Positions 1-12,540 of a DNA stretch of 64,000 bases are shown here, in pieces (positions within the stretch are counted from its first letter, which is position 1; each line of letters opens with the position of its first letter). The position numbers and the translations under genes were made by a program. The DNA is taken from NCBI GenBank assembly GCA_024811115.1, contig JAKOGH010000733.1, forward strand, positions 1 through 64,000. Reading direction: 5' to 3'. The notes below the pieces were generated by a model that saw only the letters and a list, made by a program, of their open reading frames with translations, was not told the DNA's origin and searched no databases. The stretch is from Terana coerulea. Lineage: Eukaryota; Basidiomycota; Agaricomycetes; Polyporales; Phanerochaetaceae.

Positions 1-2150
1 ATTGAGTATTAGTATGTAAATATACTTACTTACAATCGTACATTCCGAGTGCAGGGTCCATGAACTATCGGTCAGTACACAACAACGCGTATTGGTTATG
101 TACATTGCGAGGAGTGGTGGTCGGGGCTATAGAACCCGTCAGCAGCGTTTCGATCACAGTAGTATAGACTTACCAAGCCCGTCTATTGACACCGCAACGA
201 TGACTTCGGTACTATAAGACGCGTTTGGCAGGAGTACGCCGCGCTATCAGAGTGGGCGCAATCAGTCTCGAAATGCCGTTTGCGCACAATTTAATGAAGG
301 GGTTGCTTACTTGATCGGCTTGACAGGCGGGACTGATGTACGAAGGGCGGTACCGAAGGTACTGACGCTGCCAGAGTATCGAGTCGGTGTTCAATCACGA
401 GAATGCCATACAAGAACTACTTGCAGCCATATATTTTGAGTTCTGACAGTCGGAAACCGTCGGTTAGTATGTGTGAGTAAGGCAGTTGCTATCGACGCAC
501 CGAGACGTCGCGCCGATAGCGACTCGGACGCCGCGTGCCAGAGCGTCGGCGAGTTAAATTTCACTATAGACTCCTAGTAGGGAGGTGGGGTTAAGGTCAG
601 AATACAGAGGTGGTACAGAAGGGTGTGGAAAGTCACGTACCAGGGATTGGGATGCAAGCGGCAGGCTTGGTCCCTGGACCGTATCGGGTCGTGCGCGAGA
701 CAGATCTGACGTGTTCGTTTCAGCGTCTCAACGAGCGTGATCGTGTATCTGTGAGCGCACCTTTCATCGCGTCATGTCGCGAAGCTGTCCGGTATCGAGC
801 GTAGGGCTGTCGTGACAGAATTAAAGCCCGGCCGTTCCGCGTTCGCACGTCGCCGGGTTCGACTCGAGGTACCGAGCCGTTGATCCACGGATACCGCCGG
901 AAGGAAAGAGTCTATAGACGCAGTAAGCAGGCTATCAAAGAGTCAGAATTGAGGGAGCAACGTACCTCGCGAGTAGGCGATCCGGGACATGAGGCCATAC
1001 CCCAGCATCGTCAGTTCTCTGCAAAGAAACGGATAGTGTTAGTAGTTAAATCCGGTGCCGTCTGCCTGCTGCGCACGTCCGCCGTCGACAACGTCGTACG
1101 GCATGCGGCCAGTAGTGTCGCATCTGGGCAGCCATGTGGTTAGTTTCCTATCAATACATTTGGGTTAAAAGGCGGCCTACCTAGCGTGGGAGTAATCCGC
1201 AGCCTGCCTGGGCGTGCACGCGAGGGTACAGTATAGTTGTAGGTATCTACTTGTTTCAGTTCCCGCAGCCCCGCTACTCACAGACACTCGCGTCAATATG
1301 GTGAAAGGGGATCTGTAATTAAATTTGAGCTTGCCTTTGTTTCCTTTCCTGCATGTCTCAGCCGGTACGCGGCGACGCCTAGGGCTCCGACGTACCATAG
1401 CGAAGTCATGACCGGTTTGACGGCGACCTTAACGAACGAGTCAGTGTTGTGATCAGGCTGGTGCGTCGCGGGCTTACCTGGTCATTTACGATCAAGGCCT
1501 CTCGATGGCGGCGGCCCGCATGAGCGTAGCCTGCGCTCTGTTCCGTTAACGCCCAAGACGGCCGGTCGCTAGCGGCACGAAAGGCCGGCGAGCCAGTGAG
1601 CGTATACTTCGCGGTCAGATGGCCAGCGAATTGTTACCTAGGTAGTTGAATAGTCGGTGTGCAAGTCATTAGCTTCACAAGTAAACGAGAAACTTACATG
1701 TGGCATCGGAAGCCAAAGGACGAGGGGATGTCCCAGCAGCGTCCGTCCTCTCCAGAGACTCGGTAGCATCTCAGTAGCCGCAGACTACGATGCACGACTG
1801 GCTGAGCATTATTTAATTCAGGTATTACTGACTGAACAGTGATCGGCTTACCTTATCATTGAGCGAACCCTTCGACGGCCCAACGGCGCGGTGAGGACGC
1901 GCCTGTGTTGTGGGTGATGCGGAGACATGACTGGAGTAGCCCCGGTACGATTGCGGGTATCTGGGTATTACGGCCGACGTGGTTCTGCTTGTAGCCAACA
2001 AATCTGCTTTAGTGTAAGCGGTCGTCAGACGTCATTAGCAGAACGAGCATACCTTCGTAGGCGGCTCGGGCTGGTTGAGATATAGCTGTGAACGGTCTTC
2101 AGGAAATTGACGATGCTGAGAAGCGGCGTTTGAAGGGCGTCCGAGCGAGA
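1..2150. other. Gene-poor region, many stops in all frames
   Basis: No coding region is supported. Stop codons are frequent in all six frames, base composition is more balanced than in the GC-rich flanks, and no splice-linked exons or known protein motifs were seen. The first part is related to the roughly 400-bp diverged repeat described at 12541-13260. The stretch could be a decayed mobile element, but no transposase, reverse transcriptase or terminal repeat was recognised. The same sequence occupies 12867-15030. Confidence 0.5.
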
Positions 2151-4660
2151 CACTGACCGGTATGGCCAGCATGTGTGCGCGGAACAGGCCGACGTCGACA
2201 GTGATTTCAAAGCGTGACGGCGGCGGAATGTGCGTCGAGAGCTTATCTTGTGGAGCTCTCGTTGAGTGGGAGAAGGGGAGGAAAGCGGAGCGGAGGAGGA
2301 GGAGAGGAGAGGAGAGGAGAGAGGAGGAGGGGATGATATTCCTGAGCCATTCTGCTCACCTCTTTATACCTCGAGAACACCCTCGTCTCTCACGCTCTGT
2401 CTGCTCGGCATCGTCCCTCCTTCCGCCGCTCGCACCTCCGATGGCTCCGAGTGTTGTCATCCGGCTTGTGCGGTCGGACGGATGCGAAGGCGGATTCTGC
2501 CTAGCGTGCAGAATCCACCCTCGTTTCCGTTCCAACCGCGCGGCCTTCTGTTTGCCGACATCAGCGCGCACAAGGTCTTGACGCCAAGCGAGCCGAGCGT
2601 GCCTGTTTGAAGGACCGTGGGTTGTCGAATGCGCGAAGGTGGGGCGAGGGCCAGAACGACGGTAGCGTCCGTTTCTGCATTGTGCGGGATGTCGTCAGCT
2701 TCTAGACCGTCCAGAGATGGCAACTCACATGGAGTAGAGCCGCTTCAACGCAGCCCACCGGCCTCCGTCCTCCGTCCTCGCCCTCTCTGTCCCGGTAACC
2801 TGCCAGCTGTTCTCGACCGTCTCTGACATCCCACGGCATGAATCGGGCAGAAATGGCGGATTTTGCAGTTTTGTGTCCGCCCTGGCCGCAACATAGTGGC
2901 ACAGTATTGATAAGCGCTAGGTGGAGGTGAGGAACGTCTGAGTTGAAGTCGTTCAGGTGGGAGGTCGTGGCGAAGGAGAGGGCGTTGAGCGCGTCCTTGC
3001 AAGGCTAGCGCCAGCATTGTGGCGTCCGGAAAACGCCAGGTCGGCTGATGGGCCGACTCTCGCCCGAATTTGGTCCTCCCGCCGTCCGCCGCCACCTGTC
3101 GTGCATGTGTGCACCTCGGCAGAGAGCTGGGTTCCATTCGAATTTGTGTTCCTGCCGGAAATTACGCAGCTCTCATAGATTATCTCCTTATTTTTGAAAC
3201 ATGCCAGACCCCTGCACGGAACGGTGGTCGCACGTCAGCACCAGGAAGTGCAGAAAGAACGAGAGGCACTGGCATACCAAAGTGCCATCTTGCCATTGCC
3301 CGCGTTTGAGACTGGTCACAGGGTATGACCGGGATCGCGCCGAGGTTGCCTGGGCCGTAGCCTAGCAGCATCACGCTCGCACCGCCGCGACGACGCGCGT
3401 TGACGTGTACGGCAGACCTTGCGCCCCGAAACCGTCAGCGGCTGCTTGGACAGTGCCCAAGCAGTATAGCCGAGAATCAGAATGGATCCGGCCGACAGAG
3501 TGTCGCCACCGCTGCCCTTGGCAAGCTGACGTTCCCACGGGCTGAGGATGGGTTAGGGTAACGCGTGAACCTGTGCTCCGTAACCTTTGTAATTTCTTGT
3601 GCTTGCCGTCACTCTCAGGGAACTGTTTGTCTGCAAATAAAATAGAGCAGTGCATTTTTGTGCAAGGTTTGAAGAGACTTGCTCACTGAAGTGTAGACTA
3701 TCGGAAATGTCACATGTGTACTATAGCTATTTCGGGCGCAGGTCTATGCATGCGCGTATGCATGGAGCATCAGCGCCTTCATTTCTGTGGTGAGAAATTG
3801 ATGTGCTAGAATAAGTGATGCGACGTCAGTGGCAGCATCTTACGAAATTACGGTAGTGAAAAACACGCCGGGATAGCCGCCATGCATGCTGGCAGCACGC
3901 GCAGCAGCTATTCTGGCGTGGCACCCACCATATTGTCGTATTCTTCCTTCCAGTATTCTGCTGCCTGCATTGTCACCAGCCACCATCAGATCCTGCAAGA
4001 CCACATTCTGCCGACTGCCTCCATACACTAAGACCTTTGTCCTTCCCATGGCCTGAGACCTCCGCCCTCTGCACTCCATGTCCATGTCTGAGGCCTGGTC
4101 CTGACACACCCGTTGAAGCCTAGAATCCCAATAGTCCGTGCAGGGCCAGTCCACTATCGGCACATCCCGGGTCCCTATTTGCCTGTTTCACTGTTGCCAT
4201 TGGCCATGCTCGACACGTCCGTGGAGAACGCCCCCGCCAGAGCCCCCAGTCAAGACCACTGTGCCACCGCCATCGAACCAGGACGCGAGGAGAGCCATCA
4301 AGCCAGAGGAAAAGCAGGGCCATACTCCACGGGAATTTTATGCACTCCAGGTAAGGCCTATTCCACCGCTCTTGAGGCCGTCCTAGCTGACAGTCACTAG
4401 CCAAGGCATCCGATCCACAAATCCATAAGCGCAAGACAACCATCTCGAGGCCACTCGTTCGGAATACCCATTGTCGTCCGCGGCTCCATCCCAAGCGTTC
4501 GGCCTGCTTCCCAGAAGACACACGTGTGGCCGACAACGACGACGGCTCGCGGCTCGAGCAGAACACGCAAGCTTCCCAGCGGTCGCGCCATTGCCCGCGT
4601 CGGCGCGACTCGAGGGTACGTCGTGCGCAGAGTCTCCACGAAGGGAGAGCCGACGTGTCG
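2150..4660. other. Stretch without a recognised gene
   Basis: Only short overlapping frames are present on both strands, with no recognised domain. Two structures stand out: the purine-rich microsatellite at 2264-2335 and a perfect 9-bp stem with a 7-nt loop at 2492-2516. The same block occurs at 15030-17540 in the right copy. Confidence 0.5.
2264..2335 (+). repeat. Purine-rich (GGAGA)n microsatellite
   Basis: A run of GGAG/GAGGA units lies entirely in purines on the plus strand. The matching tract at about 15145-15215 has a different unit arrangement, so this is one of the few points where the two large copies differ. Confidence 0.8.
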
Positions 4661-4669
4661 GCCGCTGGG

Positions 4670-4835
4670 GCATGACTTCCCAGGCCGACACACATCGACA
4701 TGTTGCATTTCGCGCCAGATCATCCGTCAACCCGGGACACCACTTCCCAGGCCGACAGGCATTGACGCAGTATATGCGTAGCAAGGCCATCCGCCGACCC
4801 AGGGGCATCACTCCCCAGGCCGGCAGGTACAAGTT
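4670..4835. repeat. Short tandem repeat, about 66-bp period, three copies
   Basis: The motif CCCAGGCCGACA (last copy CCCAGGCCGGCA) occurs near 4680, 4747 and 4813, so the period is about 66 bp with diverged sequence between. The right copy carries the same array at about 17552-17717, where a G run just before it is one base longer. Confidence 0.6.
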
Positions 4836-4979
4836 CGGCGCCGCGCGCCGGAGACACCGTCAACAGCACAGGCAAGGGGCGGCTGCGTAGCTTGACGACG
4901 CGGACGACAGCGCCGGGCGCAGTTGACTGGCGCAGGTACGCCGATTCCCGCATTCCGGAGGCCTCCTGGCTGACATTCC

Positions 4980-6500
4980 TTAGACGCCCGCAAAGCGCAC
5001 TGTCACGTCAAAACGCCGCGTCCTGTTCTGAAAATTTGTCGATCCGCTACGAGAAGCCGCCGCGCGCCGCGCTCGACGCGTACTCGCGCCTCCGAGTCCG
5101 ACGTCGCCCGTGACGTGGGTCCATACGGCGACGACGGCCGGGCGCGCCGTGGGACGAGCAGGCCGCAGGCCTGCGAGGCCGCTGCGCAGTGAGCACGTTC
5201 TTTCGTCCGAGAGGCTGTCTGGCTGACTTTCATGAGACGCTAGTAAACGCGAATGTCGAGGCAAAACGACGCACCTCGCTCCGAAAATGTGTCGATCCGC
5301 TGTAACATGCAGCCGCGAGGACCGCCCCCGCGCCGCCGTTTGCCAGTCAGCGCGCGACCGCTGAGGGCGTTGACGATGGCGATGTCGGTATGGATCGCCG
5401 TCCGCCGAGCGGCGTGCTCGCATGCGCGAAGGGTGGCCTGCGAGCACACCAAGCGGGGGACACGTCGAGCAGCAGTCCATCGGAGGCGGCCGCGCGCATC
5501 TAGAATCGCGATGACACGACGTATCGCCGTCCGCCGAGCGGGGTCGTGATGTCTGGGAGAAGGACACGCGACGGGCGATGCGCACGAGGCGGCAGGATCA
5601 AAGGCGGGTGGCATGGTGTCGGGGTGTACAGCGTTGACGCTATGTATCGACGTCCGACGAGCAAGGGCTCGAGGTCGTCGCTGACGGCCTGCGGATCGCG
5701 CCGTCGCTATGTACCGCATTTGGGAAGGCGAGGGGTCAAGGGCGGCGGCGGGGAATCTGCAGACGCGACGAGCGTCCGATGCGAGATGTCAAAGACGGGG
5801 CGTAGCGCGTTCCCGCGAGCGAGGTGCTGTTGGCAAGCGATGTGAGTATTTATTTGTTTACCTGCGAGGGCGTGTGCTTACCAACGGCGTAGAATCGAAC
5901 TTGATTTGGCCGCCGTACGACGTTGTCACCATATATCGACGTCCCGCGACCGAGGCCCCGCGACGCCTGGGCCCCAAACGGGTCATTGAGAGAGGAGGGA
6001 GTGAGGCGGCGGCTAAGGGCGTGCTGGGTGTCCCGGCGTGTTCGGAGGCGAGGTTAGACATCGAAGACGCGACGCATGGTGTTCCAGCGAGCGAGGTGCT
6101 GTGGGAGCGATGTGAGTATTTATTTGTTTACCTGCGAGGGCGTGTGCTTACCAACGGCGTAGGATTGGACTTTGCTGGCCGCCATTCGACGTTGCCACCA
6201 TATATCGACATCCGCCGAGCGAGATGCCGCCACCTGGTGTCGTCAAGAGAGGAGGGTGCGAGTTGACGGCAAACGGCGTGTTCGACGCCAACGCGGGACA
6301 TCGAAGACACGACAGATCGCGTTCCGGGGAGCAAGATGCTGTGTGCGAGCGAGGTAAGAGTCCTGGGTCAGCTTGAACTTTGCGGGCTGGCGTGTCGACG
6401 CTGTGACCCTGTATCGACGTCCGGCCCAGGCAGCGTCGTTAAGTCGACGCCGACGCCGGATATTGAAGACACGACATATCGTGCTCCCGCGAGCGAGGTC
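4980..6500. repeat. Composite degenerate repeat array upstream of the P450 gene
   Basis: At least three modules recur. Module A, related to TATCGACGTCCGCCGAGC, appears near 5391, 5521, 5643, 5933, 6201 and 6411. Module B, related to TCGAAGACACGACA followed by TTCCCGCGAGCGAGGTGCTG, appears near 5785, 6062, 6301 and 6462. Module C, GTGAGTATTTATTTGTTTAC followed by a GC-rich half, appears at 5841 and 6113, 272 bp apart and nearly identical. Long frames across the array (for example 5709-6266) repeat internally with the DNA and look like by-products of GC content. The function is unknown. Confidence 0.75.
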
Positions 6501-7102
6501 TGAAGGACGTACTGCCATTCGTCGCTCTTCACACGCAGTACTGACTCTCCCTCGCCAGCTGCCCCGTCCACGGCTGCGAAGGCTGGCCGCATACACTGAC
6601 GCTCAAGGCGAGGGACGGCCGTCTGGGGCGATTTGGCGGGAGGCGGCACGAAGCGATCGAGTGCGCAGGGGACAGCGAAGTGGCAGACAGGGCGAGAGAA
6701 GGCAGCTGGACGAGGGCGGACTGCTTGCTTCTCCCGTCAGCACTGCGTGTCACTTGTAGTAGCCAGAAGAGTCGGTATGTAGTAACCAGAAGACTCACTA
6801 AGGATCGCATTTAGTTCGCGCCGATTGCGCGAGTGACGGCGGAGCTACGTCAGCACGAACCACGGCAGACGCCCGAGAACAGCGCAAGCCGCAAGCACCG
6901 CCCAACACCCATCAAACGCGATCGACCCACGCCACGACCACCGCCTGCACGCTCTCCCTTCCCCGCCGTCCGCGTGCCTGCCATGCCCGCCATCCTGCGC
7001 CACCGAGCTCGCAGCCGGACTTCTCTGGCATCAACGCCGGCAACTGAACAGGCAGGCGCTGCGTCGGAAATGGACTGATCGCCTGGCCTCGTGTATACTT
7101 CC

Positions 7103-7109
7103 TATAAAA
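7103..7109 (+). promoter_or_regulatory. TATA box of P450 copy 1
   Basis: TATAAAA lies 182 bp upstream of the P450 start codon and is followed by a pyrimidine-rich leader, a usual arrangement for a basidiomycete promoter. The right copy has the same box at 19985-19991. Confidence 0.6.
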
Positions 7110-7284
7110 CCCTCGACAGGGAAGGTCAAAACGTCCCATCTCCCGGTATCAAACGCTCACCCGTCCAGGCGACCAGCCAAACTGTCTCACTCACCACTAG
7201 TCGCTCTTTGAACTCTTTCGTTTCTGTACCATACCCTCAGTGGTAGGACATCGCTGGTCGCCCTCTCTCCCAACTCTCCTCGTC

Positions 7285-9204
7285 ATGAACACCCTCCTCG
7301 TCGGTCTCTTCGTCACCGCCGCCCTCTACGCCTGGTCTCGTTCCTCGAAGACCGACAAGAGGCCGGTTCCTCCAGGCCCAACGCCTGTCCCACTCCTCGG
7401 AAACATCTTTGATTTGACCGCCAAGGAGCTTTGGTTGCGCTTGACAAAATGGGCACAGCAGTATGGTGCGTGACCAGCCAGTTTCTGTCCCCATCCAGCT
7501 CACCTCGCCATTCCAGGTGATATCGTGTATATACATGTCCTCGGACAAGGACTCGTTTTCTGCAACACCTACGAGGTTGCCACGGACCTACTTGAAAAGC
7601 AAGGCTCTATCTACTCTGACAAGCCCGCCTTGATCATGGCGGGCGAGCTGTGAGTTTCTCGGCTCCTGGCACTCATTACGAGGGAGATTAACGCGCATAT
7701 ACCCAGGTGCGGCTGTGAGAACATGGTTGCCTTCACTCGTTACGGCGACATGGCTCGTCGCCAGCGCAAGCTCATGAATCAAGCCTTTGGCATCAACGCC
7801 GTCAAAAGATACCGCCCTCTCCTCGCGAACGAGAGTCTCCTCCTCCTCAAGCGTATCCTTACAAACCCCCAAGACTACATGGGTTTCATCCGCCGGTAAG
7901 TGTCTGCCACTGTGTTTCGAGCACCTCGGCTGATCGGGAATGGCCGCTTCCTAGGTACGCCGGCGGCTTGACTCTGCAGTCCGTCTACGGCTACCGCGCT
8001 GAAGCTAACGACGACCCGATGCTCATGCTCGGTGCCGAGTGCGTCGACATCCTTTCAAACAAGATTGCGTCCGGAGGTGGCATCTGGCCTGTCGATGTTT
8101 TCCCTTTCCGTGAGTCTCGGCGTCACCATTTCGTTGCCCGAGGGTCTGATCAACTACACAGTGAGACACCTCCCTACCTGGTTCCCTGGCGCCGGCTTCA
8201 AGACAAAGGCGAAGCAATGGCGCGCGAAGATGGAAGAATTCGTTGATCGGCCTTATGACGCGGTCAAGCAGCGCCTGGTCAGTGCACCCTTCAGCTTCTC
8301 TCCGGTTTTGGTCTAATCGGCCATTTTTGCAGAGGGATGGAACCGCCGTACCGTGCTTCGTTACTACGCTTCTGGAAGACATTAAAGACGACAAGGGTGG
8401 CCATGACGCCCAACGCGACTTTGACATTCGGTGGACGGCCAATTCGATGTACTCCGCGAGCATGGACACCGTACGTCGCAATCAATGCGGAATACCATCG
8501 TGACCCTCATATATTACATCCACAGACTATCACCGTTGTGCAGCACTTCATGTTGGCCATGATCACCCACCCGGAAACCTACAGGAAGGCGCAGAAGGAA
8601 ATTGACGAAGTCGTCGGCAATGAGCGTCTGCCCACTTTCGAAGATCGCCCGAACCTTCCCTACCTCGAATGCATCATGAGCGAAGTCCTGCGCTGGGGTG
8701 TTCCGGTTCCCATGGGTAAGCCCGCTCCCACATAACACCCTTTCCTTGCATGCCAACATTGCCGCATCAGGTCTGCCTCACCGTCTTATGGAAGACGACG
8801 TCTACAACGGCATGTTCATCCCCAAGGGTACCCTCGTCTTCGCCAACATCTGGAAGATGCTCCGCGACCCCGCCCTGTACCCCGATCCGGACGCCTTCAA
8901 GCCCGAACGCTTCCAGGAGCCCGCGGATGAGGCGACTGTGAGGCGCAGAGACCCCCGCCACTACGTCTTCGGCTTTGGACGCCGCCGCTGCCCCGGCCTG
9001 CACCTCATCGACGAGTCACTCTGGATCGTAATGGCGACTATGCTTGCGACGACAGACCTCGCGAAGCCCGTTGACGAGACTGGCGCAGTCGTTGAGCCAC
9101 GGGTCTCTTTCGACAACTCCGTCTTCCGCACGCCCACACCATTCGAATGCGACATCCGCCCACGCTCCGAGCAGACGCTCCAGCTCGTCCGCCTGTCAGA
9201 GTAG
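7285..9204 (+). CDS. Cytochrome P450 monooxygenase, copy 1 (intact)
   Basis: Haem-thiolate monooxygenase, probably anchored in the ER and working with NADPH-P450 reductase; the substrate is unknown. Exons are 7285-7465, 7517-7649, 7707-7895, 7955-8109, 8162-8277, 8333-8470, 8526-8715 and 8771-9204. The seven GT-AG introns are 51-59 nt and the spliced frame gives 511 aa, normal for a fungal P450. Visible landmarks in order are a hydrophobic N-terminal anchor (about residues 1-17), the proline hinge PPGPTPVPLLGN, an I-helix stretch ending SASMDT, the K-helix ExxR in SEVLRW, FKPERF, and the haem loop FGFGRRRCPG with the ligand Cys. The N-terminal half resembles basidiomycete CYP5144-like or OrdA-like P450s; that family placement is inference. 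The start is the first ATG before the anchor. The last exon from 8886 on is diverged from copy 2 although everything upstream is nearly identical, which suggests a recombinant gene. Confidence 0.95.
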
Positions 9205-12200
9205 ACAGCGGTGTTCTGTCTTTCAACGTCCTCTCTTGGATCTCGTATCGCTGCGGCTCGTTGGCCTGTCCAGGCAGGCAGGCACACCCCGGCTCTCGGC
9301 GGCCCCTCCCGTATCTGTTGTCGCATCTGTGATTTCGCACCTTCTTGCATTGCTTTCGTCGCACGTGAAGTCAACATACGCAATTAATGTACATAATAGT
9401 GGACTTTTTGGTTGGACTCGGTGCAGCGCACGCTTTCATTTCGTTTTTGAATGATATCGCACCCTGCATTTCTCACTCGCTTGCACGCGACGGACTCGGA
9501 GGCTCGACAGTCACGAAATTTTGACATGGTAGGTCTACTTAGTCTACATACCAAGAGCCTCCAGCTGCAACTTGGACACCGACACTCGTCGAGTGTGCTG
9601 TTGGCCTTGTCGCAAGCAAGTTGGGAGCAAAGCGCTCTGCTCTGCTTCGTCCTTGTGGCGTCGAGCCTTGGGCGCTCACGTTTCTCTCCTGCTCTCTCCC
9701 GTCACCTCCGGCCTCCCACCACGACCACTCGCGTCCCGTCCGTTCTGATCCCTCACAATGCTTGGAGACACACGTTGGCACTCACAGTCCAAAATTCGCG
9801 CGCGCTCACTTCGTGCAGCGCTCGCCAGCCCGACCTTGACCCGCCAGCTCACAGCTCAAGTCTCAGCAAGCCAACCTCCCGCTTCCTCGTGCCCTCGTGC
9901 CTCCCTGCACGCCGTCCCGTCCCATCTGGTACCTCGAGTCGCATTTCCTAGCATAGCACTGTCCGCAACTCAAAAATCGCATCCGTGCGCTGAGTGCACC
10001 GGCCGCCAGCGCGACATGCAGCTCGCTCTCCCCAGCGGCGGCGTCCTCGGATGTCTCGACCTGCCAAGCACGCGCAACGCGTCGGGGTACCTCATGAACT
10101 CGCCAGCACGTACTTGAACCCGCACAGAATCGGTTCTCCGAGCTGCGAGCCGGTGCGCGCCGATCTCGATTCGTCGCGGGGTACGCGCTGCCCTGGCCGT
10201 GCGCGACGACTACGAGCCATTCGACGACGTCCACGGCGACGAGCTGACCGAGGGAGTGGACCGCTGTGTTACAGAGGTAAGCATAGTCCTTTATTCCGAG
10301 TTTGGACGGCTGACTCACGAGATTGCGATTGTAGAACTCGGGACACCTCGCACAAGACTCCCCGACGCTCTCCGTCTCCTGCGGCTGATGCACGGCGACT
10401 AGGACCTTAACCCTCGCGCTCGCAGCCGTCCGGCACGCTGCGGCACTCCCGGTGCCAATTTTGATACTCATACGTCTCTCTCGCATCCCGCCGCAGCCGC
10501 CTCTCCCCAGCCGCTTTCCGGGCTCTCGGAACCTCCCCGCACATTGCTCGTACGCCCCGTCTCTTCCCGTGTACCTGACTCCATCTAACATACACTTCTA
10601 GACTTGGGCAAGCCATATTGATAGCGGCACGGCCTGGTAGCACGACCGAATGCAGTAATCGCGCCGATGCGAACACGACCGCGTGCGGATGCGCGCATGG
10701 AAGCCAGACGGCCGGGATGCAACACGCAACGCGCGATGAGACCCACGACCTACCCGCTGGAAATTAACCAGGGCTGATGGCGGCGTCGGCCTGCGCAGGA
10801 TGCGGCGCACGCGGTCGCTGGCTCACGAGCATGGTGAAGGTATCGCGCAAGTGGCGTCTCGTCACGAAGACGATGGCGAACCAGCCGCGGCCTGCCCGTC
10901 TCGGCACGCTCGCCGTTCGAGACGACGGACGCGCGGACACGGCGGCACGGCTGCACCAAGATATTGGCCTGCGCGTGCATGGGATATGCCGCCGCGGGAC
11001 GGCTGCACACCAAGACCGACGCCCGCCATTTCCTTGCAGGTGTGCGAACGGACGAAAGGCGGGCGAACCGCTCTTTGAGCGTGTCCCGCACTCGGCATGC
11101 GCCAAGTCCCGGGGCGCACACGCCGCCGCCACGACAACGATGCGCACCTCGCGCGACTGCGACGCGTCGTGCGGCACTGTCAAGACATGCATGAAATGAG
11201 CATCGGGTAAATAAGAGAGAAAGCGACGGCGTACAGCAAAGATATCGACGGGAGGGCGCAGCCCGTGGCGCTATGCAACAGCGCAGGCGACGCAGGGCAG
11301 ACTGAAGGCTGCCACAGACGAGCAGCAGCCGCGCCGCCCGAGGCGCTTGCTGCACAAGGCAGCGAGGTACCGGCGACGCACGATGCGGCGAACAGCAAGG
11401 CGTGCTCATGGAGCTCGCGCTGCCCCGTTCACGCGGCTGTGAGAGATGTCCGCGCGCGCACACATCCCGAGACGGCGTCGGTGTGCTTCAAGCACGCGCG
11501 TACTGAAGGCCACTGCAAGATGGGCGGACGCTACGTCGCCCTCTGGGGAACGACGATCGCGTCAGCAACGACCTACAAAGAGGACAAGTGAATGCATACC
11601 CGCTGGACACCCGCGCATGAGCACAAGCCTCCCGCGACCGCCGACACCGCGACGCGACGCGCCATGCTCGTGTCCAGTGCGGACACGGCAAGCGCAACCA
11701 CGTGCTCAAGGATGCGCTATGCAAAGGCACCAGGCAGTCACTACGGGCCAGCAGAGCTCGTTAGCCGTGTGCGCGGCGGCGAAGGCAAGCGCATACTCAC
11801 CATGATACAGCAACGGCGCGAAGCAGTGCCCCACAGGCTTAGAGAGGTAAAGAGACTTGGTAGTGGTGTGAGTAGAATAGATGCTATTATGTAGATTAGA
11901 GTTCCGCCGACATAATAAAATTGCTTTAGCTCACTTGGCAGATAGTGTGCGAGTTACCAGCGAAACACTGGGCACTTGTGGTTGACGCAGCGGGTCTACG
12001 TATCCCTATGAACACGCCATCGACTCAGCACTCTATGACACGAGCAAACATCGAGCGAGCGTGCTTACTATAGTGCCGTAGTTAGTCTGTCGCACTGTCG
12101 CAGCACGCGCCGTCGGCGAGGGGACGGGGCATCACCGTCTCGAAGCCTGAGGAACTCAAAAGCAGAGGCGATGAGGTCCTAGGCCTCGAGCCCAAAGGAG

Positions 12201-12540
12201 TCATCTATGAATTGGTGAGCAGATCAGTATTACGACTAGACGGAATAAGCATACGACTCACTACTATATATAACGTGCGTTGACCCGTCTCGTCCGTTTA
12301 GAACGTGTCCGCGTTTCCGTTTACCACCATACGTCTCGTCACAAACTTATTTACTAGCCTGTAACGTAGTAAACAATTAGCCGTGTATCGTAATACGTAC
12401 TCATAGTTGCACTACTTGCCTTATTCTCTCCCGTCGCCCGACTGTTTGTACAAGACGGGACCGGTCTGCTGTCGCCCCGGTACATTCATAGAGGGCTGGT
12501 CGGTACTACACTAGCGTACGCTTTACATAATAGCGATACA
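9205..12540. other. Unique spacer between the large copies; no secure gene
   Basis: After the P450 3' flank (to about 9450) this spacer is GC-rich to about 11800 and then AT-richer. Long overlapping frames on both strands at 9450-9950, 9860-10590 and 10750-11460 are expected where stop codons are rare and show no domain. The only gene-like signal is a short spliced frame near 10155-10388, listed separately. Confidence 0.5.
10155..10388 (+). other. Possible decayed spliced gene fragment
   Basis: A textbook intron (GTAAGC to GATTGTAG, 10277-10334, 58 nt, with GGCTGACTC as a candidate branch site) separates two open stretches in one frame. The first contains an acidic peptide beginning RDDYEPFDDV and the second ends at TGA 10386-10388. 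No convincing start codon or family similarity was found. It could be a gene remnant or a chance arrangement. Confidence 0.2.

Larger units (their letters stand above)
1..9450. repeat. Segmental tandem duplication, left copy (about 12.88-kb period)
   Basis: This block aligns with 12867-22310. The offset starts at 12866 and settles at 12876-12882 after a few short indels. Bases 1-8885 are almost identical between copies. I saw differences at the start (4- and 6-bp indels near 90 and 140), a 3-bp indel near 867, a different purine microsatellite near 2300, a G-run length change near 4668 and a substitution at 8808. From 8886 the copies diverge abruptly, yet stay alignable through the P450 3' end to about 9450. 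The left edge of the unit lies outside the window. Confidence 0.95.

Noticed and set aside
3546..3562. Telomere-like GGGTTAGGG
   Set aside because: Only one and a half units, also present in the duplicate; too short to be an interstitial telomere.
5709..6266. A 185-codon open frame across the composite repeat array
   Set aside because: It repeats internally exactly where the DNA repeats, starts inside a module and shows no domain; GC-rich repeats produce such frames.
10750..11463. Long open frames on both strands in the spacer
   Set aside because: Competing frames on both strands in GC-rich DNA, no motif and no splice context.
11923..11995. tRNA-like start with TAGCTCACTTGG, similar to an A box
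   Set aside because: No acceptor or T-stem pairing and no proper B box downstream.
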